DNA of 28,298 nt, taken from the IMG/VR virus record IMGVR_UViG_3300010354_000459, positions 1 through 28,298 of that record; one strand, written 5' to 3'. Every line of letters starts with the position of its first letter. The first letter of the stretch is position 1. This stretch comes from a virus. The notes under the pieces are model-generated. The model had not been told where the DNA came from. It ran no database searches and saw nothing but the letters and a program-made list of their open reading frames with translations. Made by a program: the position numbers and the translations under genes. Positions 1 to 8,100 of this stretch are shown here, in pieces.

Positions 1-65
1 AATGAACGCTTCATCAAATAGTTACCATCAATTAATAATGTATTTACAGAGAATTTATAGACCAT
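1..65 (-). CDS. N-terminus of a PIN / 5'-3' exonuclease-like protein (partial, cut by left edge)
   Basis: An ATG at 65-63 on the minus strand opens a frame that stays open to the left edge (21 codons). The visible peptide includes NTLLIDGNYLMKRS. A hydrophobic strand followed by IDGN and a basic/Ser tail is how PIN/FEN-type nucleases (phage 5'-3' exonuclease, RNase H of the FEN family) begin, with the Asp as a first metal ligand. The ATG overlaps the TAA of the recombinase gene by one base (TAATG), so translation is probably coupled and the gene belongs to the same operon. Only the first strand is visible, so the family assignment is an inference from one motif; another nucleotide-binding protein with an IDGN start is possible. 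Confidence 0.5.
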   Translation of the reverse strand, partial: MVYKFSVNTLLIDGNYLMKRS

Positions 66-1129
66 TATTCATCATTATCTTTCGTGTTATCCTGAATACG
101 AACAACCTGTACATCATCAGAACCTTCTTCACCAATTTCGGATAATAATTCAGATAAATGATTCTTTTTAAAATCTTCAAGTTCTGATTCTAATACAAGA
201 CCATAACTTGTTGAGAGAATCTTGCCTTCAAATGAAATATTTGAAACGTGATTTTTAGCAACTTTGATTGGTGAAAGGATTCCAAGAGCAGTTGTTTTTT
301 TATTCTTGGTAATATTAATCTTTTCAACACCTCTTGCTTTAGTACCACCCATATGTAGAATAAGTCTACTCATTGAATATACTGCTTCACCACCTTTGTG
401 TCTAAGTACACCTTGACCACCTGCTTGTGAATCAAACCAAACTTTTTGAACGGCTACAGCAGCAGCAACATATTTCTTACTTACCTTTCTTGTAGATGGG
501 ATTCTGTGGTGAAAAATACCTTTGAATGCTTGTTCCATTGCACCTGCATTCCACATATTATTTGCTTCTTTATCTTTCTCTTTTGCGGTAAGAGTTTTAC
601 GAGAATCAACAGAACCAAAACTATCAATGCAGAAGATTACATCCATTTGGAGTTCATCTTTTTCTTGTGCATCAAGAATATTGTTCATAAACTCTGCAAT
701 ATCTTCAATAGAAGGTGTTGAAAAGTTTTTATCATATTTTTTGCCGTAATTCTGAACCAAATAATCAGAATCAACATAAATATAATCAGCATCAAAATCA
801 AAACCCATCTTTGTTAAGTGGTCTTTTTTCATTGCGTTTTCAGTATCAATAATTATAGGTAAGAAACCATTTTGTTGTGCTGATACTGCTGCTTCATAAA
901 CAACAGTAGACTTACCTGTATCAGAATACCCTCTAACAAGAGTAAGTTCACACAATGGAATACCTTCCAAACCTGTAACTTCTTGATATGCTTTACTAAG
1001 TGGTAACCAACTTAATGGTTTTTGTTCTTCATCACTAATTTTAAATTTTTCTTTAAAATCAGAAAGAGAAAAACTTTTCTTCTTTATTGGTTTTTTTTCT
1101 TCAGGATTATCTGATAATGTTCTAGCCAT
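65..1129 (-). CDS. uvsX: UvsX/RecA-like recombinase
   Basis: RecA-family ATPase that would form filaments on single-stranded DNA and drive strand exchange in recombination-dependent replication and repair. The 354-aa protein is close to T4 UvsX (391 aa). The Walker A loop is GYSDTGKST (residues 67-75). The segment IIIDTENAM (92-100) matches the RecA FIDAEHALD region with its catalytic Glu (E97 here). Walker B is VIFCIDS (164-170). The C-terminal part carries a KVAKNHVS segment like that before the RecA core end, and the tail is acidic. It lies downstream of the ssDNA-binding protein gene behind a terminator hairpin, and its stop overlaps the next start. No Shine-Dalgarno precedes the ATG, only A/T. 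The RecA-fold call is firm; the UvsX subtype rests on context and length. Confidence 0.88.
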   Translation of the reverse strand: MARTLSDNPEEKKPIKKKSFSLSDFKEKFKISDEEQKPLSWLPLSKAYQEVTGLEGIPLCELTLVRGYSDTGKSTVVYEAAVSAQQNGFLPIIIDTENAMKKDHLTKMGFDFDADYIYVDSDYLVQNYGKKYDKNFSTPSIEDIAEFMNNILDAQEKDELQMDVIFCIDSFGSVDSRKTLTAKEKDKEANNMWNAGAMEQAFKGIFHHRIPSTRKVSKKYVAAAVAVQKVWFDSQAGGQGVLRHKGGEAVYSMSRLILHMGGTKARGVEKINITKNKKTTALGILSPIKVAKNHVSNISFEGKILSTSYGLVLESELEDFKKNHLSELLSEIGEEGSDDVQVVRIQDNTKDNDE

Positions 1130-1155
1130 AATAAATTATTTTAATTTTCAATTAT

Positions 1156-1217
1156 AAAAAAAGGGTACAACATCAGTAAATACAGAGGGGAGAGTTGTAA
1201 ATACTGTGCTGTACCCT
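1156..1217 (-). terminator. Rho-independent-type terminator between ssb and uvsX
   Basis: On the minus strand an 8-bp stem AGGGTACA/TGTACCCT (1217-1210 with 1169-1162) encloses a second, coaxial stem CAGTA/TACTG (1206-1202 with 1178-1174) and a further TAC/GTA separated by TT/TT. The apical loop is 1184-1196. The structure is followed directly by a run of seven U in the RNA (1162-1156). It begins 12 nt after the ssb stop codon and ends 27 nt before the uvsX ATG. It would reduce read-through into uvsX and keep SSB in excess over recombinase. T4 gene 32 also has a terminator just behind it. Confidence 0.65.
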
Positions 1218-1228
1218 AAAACCCTTAA

Positions 1229-2110
1229 TTAAAAGGGAAGGTCATCATCCTCATCATCAACTGTAGATACTACAGGTGATTTAGTGGTTGCTTTTGCTGT
1301 TGGTTTTTGTTCTTCAACAGGAGTAGGTGATGACATTTCAAAGTCTGCTTCAGTATCATCCTCATCAACGAAGATTTGAGACTGATTCAATGAATTATTC
1401 ATAGATGCAGACTTATTTTCTCCAATATCATATGTAGCATTCTTAATTGCTTCATTGATAAGTTCCATTTCTTTCAAAAAGAAATCTTGTTGCTTTTTTC
1501 TATTGTCAATGGTAACCATTTCACCATCAACTTTCTTTGTAACCTCATAAGAAGGAATATCTTTTGCATTGTATTTCCAATCAACTCTTGTTGAATCTTC
1601 CATATATATACCAAAGTTTTTACTTCCCGATACCCAATTTTTTGCACATCTTAGAGCAAGATTGAATCTTTTGGTTTCTGTTTTATCGACAGACTGAGAA
1701 ATGTAAAGTTTTACATATCCAAGTTTATCGTTAGCAGCTAACCAAGCAAGAGAATTTACAAATCCGAAGATGTATGTACTTACTCTTTTGTCTTGTGAAG
1801 TAAATGGTAAATCAAGTACAAAGATTTCACCACAATCATCAGTAAATTCAAAATTCACCTTTGGATTAGGTACTTTTGTTCCATCTGTTCTTGTAATATA
1901 ATTATCAAGAAGTGGATTGATTTTGGTCAAATAACCATAAAAAGGTTTAGGATAGTTGTTTTGGTCAACCATCGGAATCTTTTCATACTGACCATCATTG
2001 TTTTTCTTGTTAACAACGAAGAATTTCGATGTTACTTTGTTGTCGTTTGACTTTGTTGAACCTAACGACATGTAGGTTTTGGACTTTCTGTTAATCGTTT
2101 CAAATCCCAT
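1229..2110 (-). CDS. Single-stranded DNA-binding protein with bacterial SSB-type acidic tail
   Basis: A 293-aa protein with the layout of a replication SSB. It has a basic N-terminus (GFETINRKSKTYMSL), a mixed beta-rich core of about 170 residues that would hold an OB fold, and a long low-complexity linker. It ends in DDEDDDLPF, which closely matches the DDDIPF interaction tail of bacterial SSB. It would coat ssDNA and recruit recombinase and nucleases. The gene lies directly upstream of the recombinase, as expected for the gp32/UvsX pair. Only two Cys residues occur (in DDCGEIF and LRCAKNW), so the His-Cys3 zinc site of T4 gp32 is absent. A TATATTTG promoter-like box lies 44 nt upstream. Whether it is closer to gp32, T7 gp2.5 or cellular SSB cannot be decided by eye. 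Confidence 0.82.
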   Translation of the reverse strand: MGFETINRKSKTYMSLGSTKSNDNKVTSKFFVVNKKNNDGQYEKIPMVDQNNYPKPFYGYLTKINPLLDNYITRTDGTKVPNPKVNFEFTDDCGEIFVLDLPFTSQDKRVSTYIFGFVNSLAWLAANDKLGYVKLYISQSVDKTETKRFNLALRCAKNWVSGSKNFGIYMEDSTRVDWKYNAKDIPSYEVTKKVDGEMVTIDNRKKQQDFFLKEMELINEAIKNATYDIGENKSASMNNSLNQSQIFVDEDDTEADFEMSSPTPVEEQKPTAKATTKSPVVSTVDDEDDDLPF

Positions 2111-2153
2111 AATGTTAAAAATTTAAATTGTTAAAAATTAGTTATTGTTTAAA

Positions 2154-2161
2154 CAAATATA
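2154..2161 (-). promoter_or_regulatory. TATATTTG -7-like box upstream of ssb
   Basis: The minus strand reads TATATTTG at 2161-2154, an exact match to the Bacteroidetes -7 element TAnnTTTG. It lies 44 nt upstream of the ssb ATG, in the only intergenic gap of that block. It is followed by GTTTAAAC, a perfect 8-bp palindrome overlapping its last base. No convincing -33 TTG is seen at the usual spacing, so a phage activator or a weak promoter is possible. Confidence 0.4.
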
Positions 2162-2211
2162 TTCGTTTCAAATGTAAATAGTCTGATTTTAGCGAAAAAA
2201 AATAAAAATTT

Positions 2212-3594
2212 TTAATTCGTAATCCTGAATTTCACATAATTTGTGCTTGGATATTGAACTCCGTTCTTATCTAACGCTCTGACTTCCACTGTGTAATCGT
2301 GAGAAATAAACCAAGAAAAATCTATTTCGGTAAAGTATTCATCATTAACTTTTGATGCCTTTGTAAATGGTATAACATCAATCTGATTCTTACCTTGATT
2401 GACATAAATCCTATACTCAATATCTCCAATAATATTTTTTAAAATTTTTGTTTCTATTAATCTCTTTGCTTTAAAAATTAATCTTTTTACACCAACTTTT
2501 TTAGATATTATTTCATTATGTTTTATACCTATAACATTAATAAATACATCAGTACCATATGTTAAAGTAGTACCATCATTTAAGTCTACTTTAGATATAT
2601 TAAACTCTTTTTCAACAATTTTATATTTAGAGTTTTGTACATAATACCATCTATATGTAAATATTTCTTTATCTTGATAAATTTCTGAATCAACAGTATA
2701 AGATAATTTATAATTATAGTTATTAAGTCTAGTAAAGCCTGTTGTTGTTGTGTAGATTATATCATCATTTGAGTCAATAATTTCAAATTTCAATACATCA
2801 CTAACAGGTGATTGAGATATAAAATAAAAATCATTCTCAACATCAAAGTTCATACAACATAATTCATCATTTACTCTATCGTCATATGTTGTTTCTAAGA
2901 ATGGTTCAAAAAATGTTTGAGTATATTTTGAAAAGAATGTTACAACATTTTTGGTGTCAGATGTTAATGATTCTGTATTTGCAAAATAAGCAATACATAA
3001 ACCGTTATTTGTTTGACCTGAAAATAATATACCATTTATGTAATCAGTAATATCAACTTCAATATCCTCATTACCAATTTCAAATCTCTGTGTTGTTAAA
3101 ATAGGTAATTGAGTTAAATTATCAGTATTACCTGCAAATACACCAGGTTGTGACCAATTAACTTGTGGATTTCTTCTATTATACCAATTTGCTGCTGATT
3201 TATTTAATTCAACTTCTCTATATTGATTATCATTATAGATATAATCATACCCTGTTCCTTCATCAAATTCCTCATTAAGACCAATAAATGCTAAATCAAA
3301 ACCACTTGCTCTTTTTGAAGTAATAAAATCAACACCAATATATCCATCATTTAATGCAATACAATTTTTTATTTTTAATACATGACTTTGTACTGTATTT
3401 TGATTTATAGTATTACTTGTGATTTTTGCAATTAAATTAGTAAGGTCAACATTAAAAACATAACGACTAACATATGTGGTTGCTGAATTGTCAGTACCAC
3501 CATAAGATAGTTCAATAACAGGATTTCTTGAACTATTTGTGTAAGAGTTTCTAATTAAAACAGCCTGTTTTTTAAAATATGACCTAAAAATCAT
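2212..3594 (-). CDS. Virion structural protein with DNRLRE-like beta-sandwich domain
   Basis: A 460-aa protein, likely virion-associated, last in the minus-strand tail block. Residues about 1-240 have the pattern of a DNRLRE-type (carbohydrate-binding-like) beta-sandwich. It starts FRSYFKKQAVLIRNSYTNSS, has SRYVFNVDL near residue 45, VDITDYINGILF near 180, and ends FFSKYTQTFFEPFLETTYDD, where such domains close with a PxLxVxY strand. The rest (240-460) is beta-rich with Tyr/Asn/Thr-rich strands, probably Ig-like modules. The start ATG overlaps the upstream stop by one base (TAATG), so the two genes are coupled. It may be a baseplate appendage or adsorption protein. No catalytic motif is visible. 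Confidence 0.55.
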   Translation of the reverse strand: MIFRSYFKKQAVLIRNSYTNSSRNPVIELSYGGTDNSATTYVSRYVFNVDLTNLIAKITSNTINQNTVQSHVLKIKNCIALNDGYIGVDFITSKRASGFDLAFIGLNEEFDEGTGYDYIYNDNQYREVELNKSAANWYNRRNPQVNWSQPGVFAGNTDNLTQLPILTTQRFEIGNEDIEVDITDYINGILFSGQTNNGLCIAYFANTESLTSDTKNVVTFFSKYTQTFFEPFLETTYDDRVNDELCCMNFDVENDFYFISQSPVSDVLKFEIIDSNDDIIYTTTTGFTRLNNYNYKLSYTVDSEIYQDKEIFTYRWYYVQNSKYKIVEKEFNISKVDLNDGTTLTYGTDVFINVIGIKHNEIISKKVGVKRLIFKAKRLIETKILKNIIGDIEYRIYVNQGKNQIDVIPFTKASKVNDEYFTEIDFSWFISHDYTVEVRALDKNGVQYPSTNYVKFRITN

Positions 3595-4271
3595 TAAGTA
3601 TTCTTAATTATATCAGAAATTTGAGTATCAGTGATTTCTGGTGTTCTATAAACACCTGAATTCATACCCTTCTCATTGGTATTATATTGCTTATCATTAT
3701 AATATATTGAACCATTTACAGTATCTTGTCTTCCGTGTTTTGCAAAGTATTCATTCCAATAGTCTTCAATTTTTTGCGCTCCTGTTGTCACTTGAATCAT
3801 ATTGTTTAAAGACTCAAGTGGTGTTGGAGGTGTTAAATTATCAACCCTTTGATTAACATTACCAAGATTAGTGCTTATTTGGTCAACATTAGATGCAATT
3901 TCATCTGTTTTTTGTGATAAAACTTGTAAAATTTTTACAGAATCATTGATATATTGTGTTAAATTATCAATCTTTGATGAGTGTATCTTTAATATATCTG
4001 ATGCAGTATCTTCAAATGTTTGATTATCAGAAACATCAACATCGACATCAGTTTTATTCTCAATAGGTTGTATTTCAGTATCTTGTGGTGCATCTTGTGG
4101 TTTAGGTTCACCTTCTATTGCACCTGATATTTCATCAAATACATCACCTGTTTGATTTTCATCACCTGTAATATCCTCATCTTCTTCAAAAACAGGTTGT
4201 TTTTTTACTTGGTATTCAAGTAAATATCTAAATCTGTCATAAGATTGTGTTTTTTTGTTTCTGATTTTCAT
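3594..4271 (-). CDS. Hypothetical acidic protein with coiled coil
   Basis: A 225-aa protein of unknown function. The N-terminal 30 residues are basic, residues about 30-90 are very acidic and Pro/Gln-rich (probably disordered), and residues about 95-150 form a coiled coil (IDNLTQYINDSVKILQVLSQ continuing through NVDQISTNLGNVNQRV). The C-terminus is a short Asn/Thr-rich region. I chose the ATG at 4271, one base after the upstream TAA (TAATATG), over a TTG at 4283 that would overlap the upstream gene. It sits in a run of tightly packed genes between the hub protein and the DNRLRE-like protein. A trimeric appendage or an assembly-chaperone role is possible but unproven. Confidence 0.6.
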   Translation of the reverse strand: MKIRNKKTQSYDRFRYLLEYQVKKQPVFEEDEDITGDENQTGDVFDEISGAIEGEPKPQDAPQDTEIQPIENKTDVDVDVSDNQTFEDTASDILKIHSSKIDNLTQYINDSVKILQVLSQKTDEIASNVDQISTNLGNVNQRVDNLTPPTPLESLNNMIQVTTGAQKIEDYWNEYFAKHGRQDTVNGSIYYNDKQYNTNEKGMNSGVYRTPEITDTQISDIIKNT

Positions 4272-4272
4272 A

Positions 4273-4467
4273 TTACTGCTCAAATTTAACTTCTTTTAGT
4301 AACTGACGACCATCGGTAGTTACATATTTTTTATTTATAAATTCAGTATGTTCAAATAAACCATCAACAACTTTGATATTTACTTGTGCTTCATTATTTT
4401 CTTCTTGATTGTTTGATTGAGAAGAAATTATTTCAGAAAGTTTTGTGTTAATATCTTTAGTATCCAT
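4273..4467 (-). CDS. Small hypothetical protein (64 aa)
   Basis: A short ATG-started frame that fills the space between two genes without overlap. The first 25 residues are Ser/Asn/Gln/Glu-rich. The second half, VDGLFEHTEFINKKYVTTDG through LLKEVKF, looks like a small folded beta unit. It sits one base before the 225-aa coiled-coil gene and after a promoter-like AATAAATACT box, so it may be first in a small late transcript with the next two genes. I do not recognise the family. Confidence 0.5.
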   Translation of the reverse strand: MDTKDINTKLSEIISSQSNNQEENNEAQVNIKVVDGLFEHTEFINKKYVTTDGRQLLKEVKFEQ

Positions 4468-4485
4468 CTTTATTTTTCTTTAAAT

Positions 4486-4495
4486 AGTATTTATT
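4486..4495 (-). promoter_or_regulatory. Late-promoter-like AATAAATACT box
   Basis: The minus strand reads AATAAATACT at 4495-4486, 18 nt upstream of the ATG at 4467. T4 late promoters have TATAAATACT, so this differs by one base. It overlaps the stop codon of the upstream gene. In DNA this AT-rich such a match can arise by chance. Confidence 0.3.
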
Positions 4496-5129
4496 TTGTT
4501 TCATTTAAAAAAATAAAATATGGAATAGTTTTTTCAATAAAGAATTTATCTTGACCTTGAAATAGTCTTATAAAATATTCTAATATCTTTTGGTCATTGT
4601 CATTGTAATATTTTCTACCATTTAAAAAATTACCTAAATCAGTTAAATTTATTAATCTAAACCAATAAAACTCATTAAGATTTATAATAAATATAATGTT
4701 ACTTGATTTTGAGTAACAATACATAATCTTACCAACATGATAATATGTATCAATTTCATTATTTGATAAAAAATCAATTAGTTCATTCTCTTTTGTGAGA
4801 TTACTAAAGAATATATCAATAATTTTAAAATCTAATAATTCTAAATATGAATTATGTATATTCAAAAGAAACTCTTCATATTTTTTTAAGAACTCAGATA
4901 AATACTCTTCAGGTGAATAACACCAATAAATATTTTTTTCAATGTGATTTTTATTTAAATCAATTTCATTTGGATATAGTTCTCTTGCCTTTTTTATTCC
5001 AACAATAAGCAATGGCTTGTCATATTTAATTTCATCAATAAATGAAATCTTTTTTGTGATGGGATAATGGGAATAGGTTGATAAATAAGGATTTATCGGG
5101 TCAATTCCATATAGGTAAGCCAATTTCAT
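4491..5129 (-). CDS. Hypothetical protein (212 aa)
   Basis: Unrecognised protein rich in Ile, Asn, Tyr, Phe and Lys. It begins MKLAYLYGIDPINPYLSTYS; residues about 35-50 contain a strand plus helix (KPLLIVGIKKARELYP). There is a long helical stretch near 75-100 and a hydrophobic IIFIINLNEFYWF segment near 150 that could be a buried strand. No signal peptide, transmembrane span or catalytic motif is evident. It follows the hub/lysozyme gene after a 55-nt gap containing a small hairpin. The content is not beta-rich, so it may be an accessory rather than a structural protein. Confidence 0.6.
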   Translation of the reverse strand: MKLAYLYGIDPINPYLSTYSHYPITKKISFIDEIKYDKPLLIVGIKKARELYPNEIDLNKNHIEKNIYWCYSPEEYLSEFLKKYEEFLLNIHNSYLELLDFKIIDIFFSNLTKENELIDFLSNNEIDTYYHVGKIMYCYSKSSNIIFIINLNEFYWFRLINLTDLGNFLNGRKYYNDNDQKILEYFIRLFQGQDKFFIEKTIPYFIFLNETK

Positions 5130-5143
5130 AATTTCACAAATCT

Positions 5144-5167
5144 ACAGCAAAATTTTGGATTTGCCGT
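5144..5167 (-). repeat. Small inverted repeat between hub gene and 212-aa gene
   Basis: On the minus strand ACGGCAAA (5167-5160) and TTTGCTGT (5151-5144) can pair over 8 positions with one G-U, around an 8-nt loop. No T-run follows, so it is not a standard terminator. It could be a weak attenuator, an RNA-processing site, or chance. Confidence 0.25.
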
Positions 5168-5184
5168 AAATTTATGTAAAAAAT

Positions 5185-8100
5185 TTAAGGTTGAGTAATT
5201 TTAAATCCACCTTGTTTATTATAGGCTCTACTTAAAATCTCTGCTTTTTCCTGTGGCTGTAGCCTGTTATAAATATCAGGTATTACAAATTTACAACCAT
5301 TGTAATATCTTTTTCTACTCCAATTTTCTTTACTTGGAGCAGGACCTGAATATCCTGGTGTTATTGCAAAAGTAATTAAATCGGATAATACACCTTTTAC
5401 AAATGTTAAATCATTACCTGAATTCAAACCACTTTTTATATTTGGCATAAAACTTCTAAAACTACCAAAACCATATAAAATATCAAGTGCTAATATTTGC
5501 GCCTTTTGTGATAAACTTTTAAAATTTGGATATGAATTATTTAAAATTTTTAATTGGTCATGTGTTATTTTATAGTTTGCTATTTTAGCATGTGCTTGTG
5601 TATAAAATCTTTTGATATATCCACCATAATTACCTGGTTTTTTAGTTGGATTCCATTGAACCCTTGTTGCTCTAGTGGTAGATGATGGTTCTTTATATGT
5701 TTGATAAAACTCAACATATTTAAAACTTTGATTTCCACTTCTTACATCAGGTAAATCTTGATATGTAACTTCTCCTGTTTCTAAATCAACAGAGATAGGC
5801 CATTTTCTAGGGTTTTCACTTAATGTAACAAAATTATTACTATCGCTCCATTTAGGGTCTGCTGCTTCAAAAAGTTTTATAGCACTATTTAACGCACAAA
5901 GCTGATTACCATATCCAATTCTCCAAGAATTTATATCCCACATTGTATAATCTATAAATCCTTCATAACCACCAGCATAATTAGCATAATTGTAATATAT
6001 ATCTTTAGTTGGGTCAAATGGTCTGTTTCCTGTAACATCGCTTAGTGATGTTGTAATTCCAAAACTATCTAATGTATTTGTAAAGAAATTATCATTTATA
6101 AAATCAACAAATTGTTGTTCAACAATTGGATTTACATCTCTTTTTAATCTATAACCTTTGAATGTTGTTTCAAGTCTTTGAGTATCGGAATCTATTGAAT
6201 GAGAAACACTATAAATAATATATAAACCATCAAATAATGGCATATATTCTTGATAAAAATATTGGGTAGGTTGAATACCCATATTACCAAATGGTATTTT
6301 TACTGTTGATGAATAGCTTTGTTTTTGATAAACATTAAGTAAAGATTGACCTTTAGGAACGCTGAATGAATTACTTGCAGTATTAATTATATCAGATTGT
6401 ATTCTCAATCCTTCATCTGTATTTTTTAGAGATTCTGTTGATACTTGTAAGTTTGAAAAAACCATTTGATTTTGAGTACCTGTAAATTTAACTTTAAACG
6501 CATGTAAATTACCACTATCTTTTGAAAAATCACTAGGTATAGTGTTCTTTTTAATACTATCATCCTGAATAGGAAAATCATCTAAATTACCTGTGTTTGA
6601 TGGATTACTTGATAATCCACCAACATACATTGCGACAAATACAGGTTTTGTTTCTCTTACTTCATCAAATTGAATTCTAAATAATTCATTATATTTTTCT
6701 TTATCTGTTAACCATCCTTGAAATGGATAAAACCAAAAGTTATTATCAGATAAAAGTCTACTAATTGCGCTTAATATACTAACATCTGTATCATTAACAT
6801 CATTTAATAATGTTTTTAAATCAAGAATACATCTACTTCCTATTGGATTATATGCTCTATCAACAAATTTGAAACTACTTTTATCATCATCTGATATAAC
6901 AAATTTATAACTTTCATCTGAAATACCATGAAGATAATTTTCATAAATTACTTGAAATGATTTGTAAATTGCTAATTTAACTTCTGGGTCTTTTATGTGT
7001 GAATCAATACTTTTTAGCTTGGTACTTAATTCTTCTTCATCTTTTTCTACAAATTCATTAATTTTTTTAAATAATGATGTAAGATATTTTTTATATAAAC
7101 CATTATCAGATGGTCCTTTGGATAATTTAAGATTTGTACTTGTAGGTCCTGGGTCTGTAAATCTATGGTCATTTACACATATATAAGAAGGTAGGTATAA
7201 ATACTCTATTGTGGCTTCTAACTCTTGTTTATATCGTTTTGTAACAGGGTCGTAATCTCTTCTATTATAGTATTCTCCATTTTGATAATAAATTGACCAA
7301 CCATAAACATTATTAAATGTTTCTGCTTCAAATATTAATAAGTTATAAAATTTTGAATCTTTTTTTATGTAATATGCCTCACCAGATAATTCAAGTTTAT
7401 AATAACCGTTAGAATTAATTTGCCCTGTTGCTATTTTAGATAATAAAACAGAACCCATAATTATTAACATACCCCTTGGCACTTGTACAAGCGAAGGATA
7501 TACTAGTCTTCTATTTAAAAAATCAAAATCAAAGACTGATTTATTAAAAATATCACCATTTGTATATCTATATAATTCATAGATATCAGATGTTTGTTCT
7601 ATCTGTTCTTTTATAGATGGATAATTAGGATTAGCAATAGATTTTCTATACCAAGGCGGTCTAGTTATATCTGTATCATAATCACTTGATAATATACTAT
7701 ATCTTTTTTCAGGTACAATTATATTATCTAATGAAGCAACACTAACTTGGTTATTTTGGTCATCTAAAATACTTGCAATACCATTTACAACACTAAAAAA
7801 TAAAGTCCTTCCTATTGCAGGTGTTAAAAAAGAAGTTGTAGGTGTTTTTGCAATAACATCTTCTAACAAATCAGATGCTCTTTTTTCAGGTGCTACAGCA
7901 TCTCTTCTACTATTTTTTAGAGAATCAGGTATAAATATTACATTCTTTTTTGTAACTGAAAATGGTTTATCTGTTTGGTCTGAATTTATTGTTGATAAAA
8001 ATTTAGTAATAATATCATTGCTAGTATTATTTTCACTTAATAAACCTGGTTGAGCAATACCTGCTGTAACATAATAATCATCAAATGCACCAATTTTAGA

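Noticed and set aside
446-749. Open frames on the plus strand within the recombinase gene
   Set aside because: They lie antisense to a gene with clear RecA motifs, have Cys/Phe/Ile-rich compositions typical of reversed coding DNA, and no family features.
2195-2214. AT-only hairpin plus T-run after the DNRLRE-like gene as a terminator
   Set aside because: The stem would be AAAAA/TTTTT without any G-C pair, too weak to support a terminator call, although the eight-T run is noted.
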